Under the pieces are notes generated by a model that saw only the letters and a list, made by a program, of their open reading frames with translations, was not told where the DNA came from and made no database searches. Positions 33,189-42,310 of a stretch of DNA of 64,000 bases are shown here, piece by piece. The position numbers and the translations under genes are program-made. Origin of the DNA: Flavobacterium endoglycinae (GTDB taxonomy: Bacteria; Bacteroidota; Bacteroidia; Flavobacteriales; Flavobacteriaceae); NCBI RefSeq assembly GCF_017352115.1, contig NZ_CP071448.1, positions 2,007,001 through 2,071,000 of the forward strand, written 5' to 3'. Every line of letters begins with the position of its first letter. Within the stretch, counting starts at the first letter, position 1.

Positions 33189-35288
33189 CTAGTAGTTAAA
33201 TTGTAATCTGTTGTCTTCGATTTTAGCATTGTTTTTCAACGCTGGTAAAATTCTGCTTGCATCAGATGCGCTTTGAGCTTTTACTTTAGCTACATATTCT
33301 GCGTGGTTTGTTAAAGCCGGAGCTTTTACTGTGCTGATATTTTTCACTACATAAACTCCTGTATTTCCTTCAATTGGAGCAGAAATTTTGTTTGCAGCTA
33401 ATGCAAATGCATTACCAACAACTTTAGGCTCTTGTCCAACTCCACCTGGCAATACTGGATTATCCATAGTCACGTTAGAAGCTTGTTGTACAGCTACACC
33501 AGCACTTTTCGCAATAGCTTCAATGCTAGAACCTGTCATTTTAGCTTTTAATATTTCAGCTTTTTTCTTGTTTTTCAAGATTGGCTCAACGTAAGGTCTT
33601 GCTAATGTAACAGATACTAAACCTGATTCATTTTCACCTTTGTACTGAGCAATTACGTGACCAACATTAGCAATTTCAAAACGTTTTACATCGTTTTTAC
33701 CTGTTTCTTTATCAAATGCCCATCTTACGATGTTTCTTTGGTTTCCTAATGGTCCAAATTGTTCGTCCATCGCTTTTACAGAAACTGGAGGAGCAACTTT
33801 TAATCCTAATTCTTTTGCAGTAGCAGCAAAATCTTTATCAGCAGCTTCCATTTCGAATTTAGTTGCCAATGTAAATACTTTATCAGAAGTAGCTTCAGAT
33901 GGCTCAATTTTTTGAGCAATTGTAGCTAAACGAATTCCGTCTTGTTTGTCTGTAATTTTGATTACGTGGAAACCAAATTGAGTTTCAACTATACCAATTT
34001 TACCAATACCGTTATTGAATACAAAATCATTGAATGGTTTTACCATTTGGTTTGGACCAAAATATCCTAAATCACCTCCTTGTTGTGCAGATCCATCATC
34101 AGAATTAGTGAATGCAAGCATCATGAAGCTATCTGGATTAGCCTGAACTTGTGCTAAGATTTCTTCAGCTTTCGCTTTAGCTTCTTCTTTAGTTCTTTTT
34201 TCTCTTTGGCTGGCTGCTTGCGATCCTTCATAACCAATTAAGATATGACTAGCTTTTGCATTAACTCCTGCTTTAAATCCTAATGATTTAGAGATCGCAT
34301 AGTATTTTCCGTAAACGTAAGGACCATAAATAGCTCCAGCAGGCAGACTGAATAATTTATCAGCATCAACAGCTGGTAAAGCATTTTTAGGAACGTATGT
34401 AGAATCGTAAGGAACATCAGAATTTGCGTTAACAAATTCAGCGATGTTTGTTGCGTTTTTGAATCCTGGTAATGTATCATTTTTACCTGTTTTGGCATTG
34501 TAAACAACGCTTCCAGATAATAATGCATTCATTTTAGCTTTAATTTCAGCCTCGTCTTCTTTTGAAGGTTTGTCTTCCACTAAAACGTATTGAATTTCAC
34601 GAGTTGCATCTGCTTTAAATTTTTTCTCGTTTTTCTTCATGTAATCAACGATTTCTGAATCAGAAATTTTTACTTCACTGTCTTTAATAGAAGAATATAA
34701 AGCTGCAGCATAAGAGAAGTTAACTTTGTTGGCTTCCATTTCGTATTTTAGTTTTCCTTCACTAGCAGTTGTGTAAAGTGCAGATTTAACTAAAGTACTA
34801 TAGATTTGAAATTTTGCATTTAATTCAGCATCTTTTTCTTTGTCAGCAAGATATTGAGCCGCTTCAGGATTGCTTTTGAAGTAGTCTTTGAATTTGGCTA
34901 CATCAAACATTCCTGCTGCGTTTAAAAACATTGGTGCTTTACCAATATTTGGATCTGCTTTTAAAACTTCGATTAAGTGCTTCTCACCAACTCTCAATCC
35001 TAATTTTTCAAATTGAGATGATAATAATGCGATCGAAACTTCTTGATCCCAAACTCTGTTTGCAGCTTCAGTAGAAGTAATTCCCTGACCACTTTTTTCA
35101 AGATTACTAACTTTAACTCTAAAGTCTTCAAATGAAATATCTTTTCCATCGATGCTTCCTACATCTTTTGAACTTTGACCAAATGTTCCTCTTGTAAATA
35201 GATCTTGTATTATAAATGCTAATAAAGCAAGAGCAATAACCCCTATTAATAAAGCGGAACGCTGTCTAATTTTTGCTAAAACTGCCAT
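33189..35288 (-). CDS. PpiD/SurA-like periplasmic peptidyl-prolyl isomerase
   Basis: The ATG at 35286-35288 (MAVLAKIRQRSALLIGVIAL) gives the typical PpiD N-terminal anchor helix (about 11-30). Next come a SurA_N-like chaperone domain (about 40-230), a parvulin rotamase domain (about 345-455: ASHILIGYEGS, GGDLGYFGPNQMVKPFNDFVF, TQFGFHVIKITD) and a second degenerate rotamase-like part. The protein is anchored in the inner membrane and helps fold outer-membrane and secreted proteins. Length 699 is usual for Bacteroidota. A 108-base gap separates it from the CNNM gene. Confidence 0.93.
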   Translation of the reverse strand: MAVLAKIRQRSALLIGVIALALLAFIIQDLFTRGTFGQSSKDVGSIDGKDISFEDFRVKVSNLEKSGQGITSTEAANRVWDQEVSIALLSSQFEKLGLRVGEKHLIEVLKADPNIGKAPMFLNAAGMFDVAKFKDYFKSNPEAAQYLADKEKDAELNAKFQIYSTLVKSALYTTASEGKLKYEMEANKVNFSYAAALYSSIKDSEVKISDSEIVDYMKKNEKKFKADATREIQYVLVEDKPSKEDEAEIKAKMNALLSGSVVYNAKTGKNDTLPGFKNATNIAEFVNANSDVPYDSTYVPKNALPAVDADKLFSLPAGAIYGPYVYGKYYAISKSLGFKAGVNAKASHILIGYEGSQAASQREKRTKEEAKAKAEEILAQVQANPDSFMMLAFTNSDDGSAQQGGDLGYFGPNQMVKPFNDFVFNNGIGKIGIVETQFGFHVIKITDKQDGIRLATIAQKIEPSEATSDKVFTLATKFEMEAADKDFAATAKELGLKVAPPVSVKAMDEQFGPLGNQRNIVRWAFDKETGKNDVKRFEIANVGHVIAQYKGENESGLVSVTLARPYVEPILKNKKKAEILKAKMTGSSIEAIAKSAGVAVQQASNVTMDNPVLPGGVGQEPKVVGNAFALAANKISAPIEGNTGVYVVKNISTVKAPALTNHAEYVAKVKAQSASDASRILPALKNNAKIEDNRLQFNY

Positions 35289-35396
35289 TTTAATTATCGT
35301 TAATTTTATATTCAGTTTGCGAAAATACAATTATCTAGTTAATAACAATACAACTAGCGTTTTATTTTGCACAATTTTTTTTAATTATTTAAAAAA

Positions 35397-36656
35397 TCAC
35401 TCTTTTATTGTCATTCTAACCAATTCAATTTTATGATTAGAAGCCTCTTCGATCACAAAACGAAACTTATCTATTACAATTTTATCTCCTTTTTGTGGGA
35501 TTTCTTTTGTATAATTGACAATAAACCCGCCCAATGTTCCATAAGAATCTTCTTCAGGAATCATCAATTTATAGGTTTCATTTAAATATTCTACATCTAA
35601 ACGGGTCGAAAACAAATATTTACCTCCGCCAAGTTCTTCTTCAATAAGTTCTTCATCTAAATCATGTTCATCTTCGATTTCTCCAAAAAGCTCTTCCACA
35701 ATATCTTCGATCGTTATGATTCCAGAAGTTCCGCCATATTCATCTAAAACCACAGCAACGTTTTTTCTTTTTTTGATGAGAAGATTTAAAGCGTCTTTTA
35801 TCAAAATAGTTTCTGGAACAAACTCAACCGTCATTAAAACTGATTTTATGCTGTTGGGCTTCTTAAACAAGTCAAATGAGTGCACGTAACCCACAATATC
35901 ATCTAAAGAATTCTGGCTGACCACAATTTTCGAATAACCAGTTTCAATGAATAAGTCCCTTAGTTCTTGAACTGTATCAAATAAATCTACAGCGACGATT
36001 TCGGTACGCGGAGTCATTATATCTCTCGCTTTTACTCCTGAAAACTCTAGAGCATTTTGAAAAATCTGGATTTCCGAATCAACTTCTTCATCATCTTCTA
36101 CTGAATTCATCTGTTCGGTTATGTAATTTCCAAGTTCAATTTTACTAAAATACATCTGCACATGATCGGCTTCGACTTTGAAAAATTTCTTTAAAACAAA
36201 ATCGGATATCCAAATAAAAAAAGTTGATATATAATAGAATAGTCTGTAGAAAAGATACGCTGGAACTGCAAAAACCTTAATTAAAGTATTGGCATAAATT
36301 TGGAAAAGGACTTTAGGGAAAAATTCAGCCGTAACTAAAAGTATAAAAGTCGAAATAAATGTTTGAACTAAAATGGTGGTCAGATCTGAAAATTCAAAAC
36401 CAAGTCCTATAATAAACCTCAGAACCATTTCTCCCATATAAAAAGCATATACAACCAATGCTGCTGTGTTACCAATAAGCATTGAGGCAATAAACTTAGA
36501 AGGATTTTCGGTAAGTTTGGTTAGAATTTGGGAAAGAAAATTATCTTGTTTTTTTTCGATTCCAAGATAAATTTTATTGGAGGAAATAAAAGCTATTTCC
36601 ATTCCTGAGAAAAAAGCTGATAGTATTAAACACAATATTATAATACTAATCTCCAT
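35397..36656 (-). CDS. CNNM/CorC (hemolysin-type) membrane protein with CBS pair
   Basis: An N-terminal DUF21/CNNM membrane domain (about 1-170, SAFFSGMEIAFISSNKIYLG), a CBS pair (about 200-320; DIMTPRTEIVAVD, DEYGGTSGIITIEDIVEELFG) and a C-terminal CorC_HlyC domain (about 335-419; DSYGTLGGFIV). Family members are linked to Mg/Co ion transport or, in flavobacteria, to envelope functions. Despite the hemolysin label no toxin role is implied. It lies three bases after the small membrane protein gene, in the same operon. Confidence 0.93.
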   Translation of the reverse strand: MEISIIILCLILSAFFSGMEIAFISSNKIYLGIEKKQDNFLSQILTKLTENPSKFIASMLIGNTAALVVYAFYMGEMVLRFIIGLGFEFSDLTTILVQTFISTFILLVTAEFFPKVLFQIYANTLIKVFAVPAYLFYRLFYYISTFFIWISDFVLKKFFKVEADHVQMYFSKIELGNYITEQMNSVEDDEEVDSEIQIFQNALEFSGVKARDIMTPRTEIVAVDLFDTVQELRDLFIETGYSKIVVSQNSLDDIVGYVHSFDLFKKPNSIKSVLMTVEFVPETILIKDALNLLIKKRKNVAVVLDEYGGTSGIITIEDIVEELFGEIEDEHDLDEELIEEELGGGKYLFSTRLDVEYLNETYKLMIPEEDSYGTLGGFIVNYTKEIPQKGDKIVIDKFRFVIEEASNHKIELVRMTIKE

Positions 36657-36659
36657 TTT

Positions 36660-36869
36660 TTATTGGTTTTTATTACGATCCTGATTTTTCTTAAGAAATC
36701 TTCTCCTGAAGAAAAACATAAAAATGGCCATTCCCGCAATTATAAAACTTAACGGATAGCTTTCATTTCCTTCATTGAGTTTTACCGCACCATCATACAG
36801 AAAGAAAACAGCAAAAAGGATGTAAACGTATTGTGTATATTTTAAATAACCCATAATATTTTTATTCAT
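36660..36869 (-). CDS. Small membrane protein in the lptC operon
   Basis: Starting at the ATG that overlaps the lptC stop by eight bases (ATGAATAA), the 69-residue product has two membrane helices (about 9-25 and 39-56) and an Arg/Lys-rich tail (FFRRRFLKKNQDRNKNQ), so both ends are probably cytoplasmic. The same eight-base overlap type is seen at surE. Conserved position between lptC and the CNNM gene suggests an envelope role, but no family function is known to me. Confidence 0.8.
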   Translation of the reverse strand: MNKNIMGYLKYTQYVYILFAVFFLYDGAVKLNEGNESYPLSFIIAGMAIFMFFFRRRFLKKNQDRNKNQ

Positions 36870-37413
36870 TTGATTCAATTTCACCGCTTATTCGCTGTGA
36901 ATTAATCACTTTAAAATCTTTGCTAAAATCAATTCCCTGACCAAATGAAACTCCTTTAGCATCTGTAAGTTTGAATTTTCGTTCGGTGTAAAACCATTCG
37001 TTTTTCTGGTCAAAATACAATTGTTCTGTTTCAAGCACTTGTCCGTCTTCAGATGTAATTTTGACTTTCCCGATCAAATCAATTATTCCGGTGTCTTTAT
37101 AAGAAACCGCATAATTCCCTTTTATAAAAGTACGTTTTTGTTTCTTATCATATAAAGTAACGTCTATTCCTTTAGGAAACTCTGTAAAAGGAAAATTCAG
37201 ATTAGAATAATCGAGCATTTTAGGACTAATCAAAACCCCGGTAATCCGCCCTGAATCGGTGTATTTAATATTAACTGTATCTGCATCACTACCTGGAACA
37301 AATTCAGAAAAATTAATTTTCTGAACTTCCTTAAAATTGCTTTCACAGCCGTAAAAAGCTGTAAGAACAATACTAGCAGCAATCAATACACTATATCTCT
37401 TTGGTAAATTCAT
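36862..37413 (-). CDS. lptC: LPS export protein LptC
   Basis: The 183-residue protein starts with a lipoprotein-like signal (LTAFYGC, Cys23) and continues as the LptC beta-jellyroll (SEFVPGSDADTVNIKYTDSG, LTGVLISPK-type strands, KIDLIGKVKITSEDGQ-like repeat, QLYFDQKNEWFYTERKF). It receives LPS from the LptBFG transporter and passes it to LptA in the periplasm. A lipidated rather than membrane-helix anchor is usual in Bacteroidota. It follows the outer-membrane protein gene by 50 bases and overlaps the small gene downstream. Confidence 0.9.
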   Translation of the reverse strand: MNLPKRYSVLIAASIVLTAFYGCESNFKEVQKINFSEFVPGSDADTVNIKYTDSGRITGVLISPKMLDYSNLNFPFTEFPKGIDVTLYDKKQKRTFIKGNYAVSYKDTGIIDLIGKVKITSEDGQVLETEQLYFDQKNEWFYTERKFKLTDAKGVSFGQGIDFSKDFKVINSQRISGEIESNE

Positions 37414-37463
37414 TTGCCAAAAGTACTAAATTGTAGTGAGCTTATAAAAATATAAACTTATGT

Positions 37464-38690
37464 TTAGTTGAATTTACTCTTCACAAACCATCTGTCGTTA
37501 AACGAGAAGCTTAAACTGAAGTTCATATAATTCTCTTGAACCAATCCTGCAGATGTGGTTCCTCTTTTACCAAATTCAATTCCAAAGTTTACATTTGAAA
37601 AAGTTCCAGTAATTGGAAACCCTGCTCCTAATGTCATTCCAACATCGTTTACAGATTCGTTATTTACTACTAAACCTAGTTTTTCATATTTCAAACCTGC
37701 TCTATAAACAATTCTGCTGAAGTAGCTTGCAAATGAACTGTAATTAGGAATATAATATCCTCCAAGAGCATATTTAGTATATTTCTCGTATCTTACGTTA
37801 TCTCTTGTGTTGTAATAATTTGCTAGTTGTCCTTCTCCCTGAAAAGCCAGCGTTGTACCTACCAACCATTTTCTAGGCTGCCCGATACCTGCACCAAAAG
37901 TAATTTTGTTTGGAAGTTTCAATTTAGTGCTTACAGGATCTCCCATAGCAGCATCCGGATCACCATCTACCTCAATGATTCTTGAAGTATCTGAATTTAA
38001 TGTACTACCGAATGTATAATTTAAAGTTGTATATAAGTTTAATTTTTTAGCTATTTTAGTTTGATACATCGTACCCAAATTAAAATTCACACCAGAAAGT
38101 TCCGAAGAATTGGTTTCTCTAGTGGCATTTTGAACATCAGTAACGGCTTCAATACTTGTTGTTGAAATTTTACCAAAGTTATATTGTAAATCAGCTCCAA
38201 TATTCCATTTTGGAGTGATTTTATATCCTAATCCAAAGAACACTTTGTTCACACCACCTTTTCCTTCAAGCTGGCTGCTTACTGCTCCTGGAGCTGTATT
38301 TATATCTGAAATTTTATACCCGACTGACGACAAAGGCAGTAATCCGAAACCAGCACCAAATTTACCTAACGGAATTCCAACTGCTAAATAATCAAAAGTT
38401 GATCTTTGTGCTTTTGAAGATTCACTGCTGCTTTTTATTGTGTTTGTACCAAAAGTTCCTCCAACGGTAAAAGTAGTCTGACCAAGACTGGCATAACTTG
38501 CCGGATTTTCAATATTAAGGTGGATACTATCCTGCTCTACGGCAACTCCAGCCATAGTTCTATTTTCAAGAGTTCCTTTAAATCTTGTTTCTCCAATTCC
38601 GTAGAAAGAATATGGTGAAGAAGTACCTTGCTGAGCAAACGAAACGAATGAAATAAGCAGACAAGCGCTTATTATAATTTTTTTAATCAT
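37464..38690 (-). CDS. Outer-membrane beta-barrel protein (FadL-like fold)
   Basis: Signal peptide (1-20, SFAQQ), then alternating amphipathic strands across the full 408 residues: GTSSPYSFYGIGETRFKG, NIENPASYASLGQTTFTVGG, FGAGFGLLPLSSVGYKI, and closing strands FSNVNFGIEFGKRG and NFSLSFSFNDRWFVKSKFN. This is the conserved Bacteroidota barrel that sits beside coaX and lptC. Its substrate is not known; hydrophobic-compound uptake or LPS-related work is possible. Its ATG overlaps the coaX stop by eight bases. Confidence 0.88.
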   Translation of the reverse strand: MIKKIIISACLLISFVSFAQQGTSSPYSFYGIGETRFKGTLENRTMAGVAVEQDSIHLNIENPASYASLGQTTFTVGGTFGTNTIKSSSESSKAQRSTFDYLAVGIPLGKFGAGFGLLPLSSVGYKISDINTAPGAVSSQLEGKGGVNKVFFGLGYKITPKWNIGADLQYNFGKISTTSIEAVTDVQNATRETNSSELSGVNFNLGTMYQTKIAKKLNLYTTLNYTFGSTLNSDTSRIIEVDGDPDAAMGDPVSTKLKLPNKITFGAGIGQPRKWLVGTTLAFQGEGQLANYYNTRDNVRYEKYTKYALGGYYIPNYSSFASYFSRIVYRAGLKYEKLGLVVNNESVNDVGMTLGAGFPITGTFSNVNFGIEFGKRGTTSAGLVQENYMNFSLSFSFNDRWFVKSKFN

Positions 38691-39417
38691 TGTCGATTTT
38701 ATATTGATATGTTTGGTTCAAACTCTCTAGTAGGAAATTTGAATTGGCAAATATGGTATTTTTTAATCGTTTAGCCAAAAATTCTGCATCACCACCCGTT
38801 AAAATTATTATAAAATTTGAAAACTGTTCCCGATATTCATCGATAAAACCGTCAATCTCATAGACGAAACCGTTAACCACACCCGAATGTATAGCTTGTG
38901 CTGTTGAGTTTCCTATATAATTGTCAGGCGCTTCTAAAGTTAGTAACGGCAGTCTGGCCGTAAAATTATGCAGGGACTCATATCGCAAACGAAGTCCTGG
39001 AGAAATCGCTCCGCCCAGATAATTGTCATTTTCGTCGATAAAATCGTAGGTAATGCAGGTTCCAGCATCAATAACTAATCGGTTTTGTTTTGGGAATTGC
39101 AGGGTCGCTCCAGCTGCCAGAATCATACGATCGATACCTAAAGTTTTAGGTGTGGCATATTTATTATGAAAAGGAAAAACATCTTCATGGGTAAAAAAAT
39201 GCACTCTTAACTGTTTTTCGAAAGCTAAAAAGGATTCTTTTTCGATTTCCCCTACTGATGCAGCAACCAAATCAGAGCAATTCGAAAATTTTTCTAAAAT
39301 TTTTTCAATTTTTTCAGTGAGTTTACTTTTGTCAAAACTAAAATTCTCCAATACTGTACTTCCCTCAAAGACAGCTGCTTTAATTCTAGTATTTCCAACA
39401 TCAACAGTTAAAATCAT
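38683..39417 (-). CDS. coaX: Type III pantothenate kinase
   Basis: Phosphorylates pantothenate in the first step of coenzyme A synthesis. It belongs to the ASKHA fold: phosphate-1 loop MILTVDVGNTRIKAAVF (Asp6), TLGIDRMILAAGA with the catalytic Asp, phosphate-2 loop VIDAGTCITYDFID, and GGAISPGLRLRYESL. Length 244 is standard. It is the first gene of the minus-strand envelope cluster, and translation of the outer-membrane protein gene is coupled to it by an eight-base overlap. Confidence 0.97.
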   Translation of the reverse strand: MILTVDVGNTRIKAAVFEGSTVLENFSFDKSKLTEKIEKILEKFSNCSDLVAASVGEIEKESFLAFEKQLRVHFFTHEDVFPFHNKYATPKTLGIDRMILAAGATLQFPKQNRLVIDAGTCITYDFIDENDNYLGGAISPGLRLRYESLHNFTARLPLLTLEAPDNYIGNSTAQAIHSGVVNGFVYEIDGFIDEYREQFSNFIIILTGGDAEFLAKRLKNTIFANSNFLLESLNQTYQYKIDND

Positions 39418-39468
39418 ATTCTTTTTTTGTTTTTGCGAAGATACGAATTGATTTTTTCTTTAAAATGT

Positions 39469-39499
39469 TTTGCACAAATCAAAAATGGTTTTATATTTG
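39469..39499 (+). promoter_or_regulatory. tRNA-Phe promoter
   Basis: TTTG (39469-39472), a 19-base spacer and TATATTTG (39492-39499): an exact fit to the Bacteroidota consensus, 17 bases before the tRNA. Confidence 0.85.
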
Positions 39500-39515
39500 C
39501 ACCCGCAATAAGCAC

Positions 39516-39588
39516 GGTACCTTAGCTCAGATGGTAGAGCAATGGACTGAAAATCCATGTGTCCCTGGTTCGATCCCTGGAGGTACCA
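39516..39588 (+). tRNA. tRNA-Phe (GAA)
   Basis: Cloverleaf: acceptor stem GGTACCT/AGGTACC, D arm GCTC…GAGC, anticodon stem ATGGA/TCCAT with loop CTGAAAA giving anticodon GAA, T arm CCTGG-TTCGATC-CCTGG-type with TTCGA. Discriminator A at 39588; the CCA end is not encoded. Flanked by a consensus promoter and a terminator, so it is a single tRNA transcript. Confidence 0.98.
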
Positions 39589-39590
39589 CA

Positions 39591-39619
39591 AAACCCGAAT
39601 AGCAATATTCGGGTTTTTT
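39591..39619 (+). terminator. Terminator of tRNA-Phe
   Basis: AAACCCGAATA (39591-39601) pairs with TATTCGGGTTT (39606-39616), loop GCAA, followed by T residues. Confidence 0.92.
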
Positions 39620-39710
39620 GTTTTTTATAGTTTTTTTGTTTTATCACAAAGAATCAAAGAAAAAACGCAGAGAACACTAAGTTTAATATGGTTTTCAAAC
39701 TCTTGCAATT

Positions 39711-40271
39711 TTATCTATAAAAACTCCTATCTATTATTTCAAATATTTTCTGAGTTAAATCAAAATTAACATCCGAATTTTTTATTTTGTATGGAAAAGT
39801 AAAAGGCGAATAATACTGGATTTTTATTTCGTCATCACGTTTTACAATTAACAAATACAAAGTAGAATGACCGTGGTTATCCAGACAATTTTGATAGTAG
39901 TCTCCCTTTTCAAGAGCTTCAAAAATAAACTGTAATCTCTTTTGATCTGCTAAAGTAAAATTTATGAGTTTGTTATAGCTTTTTGATTTTATTGAAGCAT
40001 GAAAATTTTTATCAAGATCAATAAGCAAAAAATCACTATTTCCAGTTCCTTCTGTCCATTTATAAAACAAAATTCCATTTTTTATTTTGGTAAAATCTGC
40101 AAATTGGTTTTTACAAAAGTCACAATCCATTATAAAGTTGGTATATTGCTGTTTTAATTCATCCGTAGGCATTGAGACAACTTTACAGTCATATTCATCG
40201 GACACTATTTTTTTCTTATTTCCACAGAAAATAAATATCACACAAGCAAATAGCAGAACAACTTGTCTCAT
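39711..40271 (-). CDS. Hypothetical lipoprotein, 186 aa
   Basis: A short hydrophobic leader carries two possible lipobox cysteines (LLFAC, Cys10; FIFC, Cys16, followed by GNKKK). The body contains two close cysteines (MDCDFCKNQF) that could bind metal or form a disulfide, and a beta-rich C-terminal half. No known domain is recognised. It stands alone, downstream of and convergent with tRNA-Phe. Function unknown. Confidence 0.7.
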   Translation of the reverse strand: MRQVVLLFACVIFIFCGNKKKIVSDEYDCKVVSMPTDELKQQYTNFIMDCDFCKNQFADFTKIKNGILFYKWTEGTGNSDFLLIDLDKNFHASIKSKSYNKLINFTLADQKRLQFIFEALEKGDYYQNCLDNHGHSTLYLLIVKRDDEIKIQYYSPFTFPYKIKNSDVNFDLTQKIFEIIDRSFYR

Positions 40272-40458
40272 TTTTGTAAAATTTTTTAAAATTAGTCAAA
40301 TATAGAGGTCTTCTTGTTAAATCAGAATCTATAATTTAGAAAGTCAATAAATAAATATATTTTGTTAAAAAAGTATTAACTGAATAAAAAATTATCCTCT
40401 ATATTCGTAAAATCATATTTTTAGTTTCTAATAATTATTAAGAACATAAATTTATTTT

Positions 40459-41955
40459 ATGAGTAAGACTTCTACTAAAGGGATTTGGAAAGTTATTTCG
40501 GCCTCTTCTATGGGCACCATGATTGAATGGTACGATTTCTATATTTTTGGAAGTTTAGCTGTTGTTATTTCTACTAAATTTTTTCCAAGTGATAATCCAA
40601 CTGCTGCATTTTTATCTACTCTGGCCACTTTTGCAGCTGGATTTGTAGTAAGACCTTTCGGAGCTTTATTTTTTGGAAGACTCGGAGATATTATTGGCCG
40701 AAAATATACGTTTATGGCAACGCTATTGCTAATGGGAGGTTCAACTTTCTTAATAGGCTGTATTCCGAGTTATGAAACTATTGGTTTTTTAGCACCTTTA
40801 TTAGTTTTGATTTTACGTTTATTGCAAGGACTTGCACTTGGAGGTGAATATGGCGGCGCAGCAACTTATGTAGCCGAACATGCTCCAGTGGGTCAAAAAG
40901 GATATTGGACTTCTTGGATTCAGACCACAGCTACCGTTGGATTATTTATTTCTTTAATGGTTATTTTGGCAACAAAAAGCATACTTTCGTCAGAAGCTTT
41001 TGATGTATGGGGATGGCGTGTTCCTTTTTGGGTTTCTATAGCAATGGTTGGCGTTTCGTATCTTATTAGAAAAAATATGGATGAATCTCCTGTTTTTGCA
41101 AAAGCCAAAAAAGAAGGAACAACAAGTGCTAATCCGTTAAAAGAAAGTTTTGGAAACCGATACAATTTAAAATTTGTGTTGCTGGCTTTGTTCGGTGCGA
41201 CAATGGGACAAGGTGTTGTTTGGTATACTGGACAATTTTATGCAATGAGTTTTATGAAAACGGTTATGAATGTAGATTCATCTCAGGTTGATAGTTTACT
41301 TGGAATTGCATTGCTTCTGGGAACTCCATTTTTTATTGTTTTTGGATGGTTAAGCGATAAAGTAGGCCGAAAATATATTATGATGTTTGGAATGCTTCTG
41401 GCAATATTATTCTACAGACCAATTTATAAGATGATGTATAACACAACCGACATTTCATATAAAACTGAAATTGTAGAAAAAACCACACAAAGCACTGAAA
41501 CAACGAAAGATAACAACAAAATAACCACTATATCGAAAACTTTTACTGACGGTACTACGTATATTCAAAAAAAGACAGATTTTAGCAATGCGAAAGAATC
41601 TCAAACCAGTACTGTAATCAATATTAATTCTTCTGATGAGTGGACGTTGATTTTTTTGGTTTTTATTCAAGTACTATTTGTTACAATGGTTTATGGTCCG
41701 ATTGCCGCATTTTTAGTAGAAATGTTTCCAACTAAAATTAGATATACTTCAATGTCACTTCCTTATCATGTAGGAAATGGAATTTTCGGAGGATTATTAC
41801 CGGCGATTTCAACGTATTTTGTAACGCATGCCAAGGCAGCCGGAAAAAGCGATTTTTACCTTGACGGACTTTGGTATCCTATTATTATTGCTTCTATCTG
41901 CTTTGTAATTGGAATGATTTACGTAGACAATAAAAATAAAACTAACCACCTTTAA
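40459..41955 (+). CDS. MHS-family MFS transporter with a periplasmic insert
   Basis: Metabolite:H+ symporter family (relatives of ProP and ShiA): ASSMGTMIEWYDFYIFGSLA, then GRLGDIIGRKYTF between helices 2 and 3, GLALGGEYGGAATYVAEHAP, and DKVGRK between helices 8 and 9. A Ser/Thr/Lys-rich insert of about 70 residues (about 325-395) lies between helices 9 and 10, on the predicted periplasmic side, and is unusual for the family. The substrate is probably an organic acid or compatible solute. The gene is followed after 14 bases by a small membrane protein gene. Confidence 0.9.
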   Translation: MSKTSTKGIWKVISASSMGTMIEWYDFYIFGSLAVVISTKFFPSDNPTAAFLSTLATFAAGFVVRPFGALFFGRLGDIIGRKYTFMATLLLMGGSTFLIGCIPSYETIGFLAPLLVLILRLLQGLALGGEYGGAATYVAEHAPVGQKGYWTSWIQTTATVGLFISLMVILATKSILSSEAFDVWGWRVPFWVSIAMVGVSYLIRKNMDESPVFAKAKKEGTTSANPLKESFGNRYNLKFVLLALFGATMGQGVVWYTGQFYAMSFMKTVMNVDSSQVDSLLGIALLLGTPFFIVFGWLSDKVGRKYIMMFGMLLAILFYRPIYKMMYNTTDISYKTEIVEKTTQSTETTKDNNKITTISKTFTDGTTYIQKKTDFSNAKESQTSTVININSSDEWTLIFLVFIQVLFVTMVYGPIAAFLVEMFPTKIRYTSMSLPYHVGNGIFGGLLPAISTYFVTHAKAAGKSDFYLDGLWYPIIIASICFVIGMIYVDNKNKTNHL

Positions 41956-41969
41956 ATATTAAAAAAAAC

Positions 41970-42197
41970 ATGGACAAAATCAAACAAGCATTAGGCGTTT
42001 TATGGGTTATTTTAGCAATTGCAGCTGCTTATTTCTGTGTGTTTGAATTTGGCTTACCTAAATTATTATCAGATCAGCAGGACGATTTGGTTTTCGGGAT
42101 TATTATACTCTTTATCCTCACTCCGCTGATTGTTTTAGGCTTAGGAACTTTTGGTTATTTTGCCGTGATTGGAGAATATAACGATAGAAAAAGATAA
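41970..42197 (+). CDS. Small membrane partner of the MHS transporter, 75 aa
   Basis: Two membrane helices (about 8-29 and 40-66) separated by a short polar loop (KLLSDQQDDL) and a charged C-terminus (GEYNDRKR). It starts 14 bases after the transporter stop and is followed by a strong terminator, so the two genes are one operon. I believe it matches a small Bacteroidota family annotated as DUF6814, often beside MFS genes, but this name should be treated as tentative. It may stabilise or regulate the transporter. Confidence 0.82.
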   Translation: MDKIKQALGVLWVILAIAAAYFCVFEFGLPKLLSDQQDDLVFGIIILFILTPLIVLGLGTFGYFAVIGEYNDRKR

Positions 42198-42223
42198 ACA
42201 AAAACAATAAACAACTAAACCAG

Positions 42224-42260
42224 AAAAGGGCTGTCTATTTTTCAATAGAACAGCCCTTTT
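42224..42260. terminator. Bidirectional terminator between the MHS operon and the sus operon
   Basis: AAAAGGGCTGT (42224-42234) pairs with ACAGCCCTTTT (42250-42260), and CTATT/AATAG extends the stem. It lies between two convergent units and can serve both. Confidence 0.9.
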
Positions 42261-42310
42261 GCATTACTAACCAAACCAAATTTTTAATCTGTTAGATATA
42301 TTTTCAAGAT

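Noticed and set aside
33165-33205. Repeated ACTAGT/TAGTAGT stretch near the ppiD stop, looking like a small tandem repeat
   Set aside because: It is a short coincidence of the stop region; too few units to be a repeat array.
39557-39769. Open frame of 70 codons starting inside tRNA-Phe
   Set aside because: It starts within the tRNA and crosses its terminator; composition is not protein-like.
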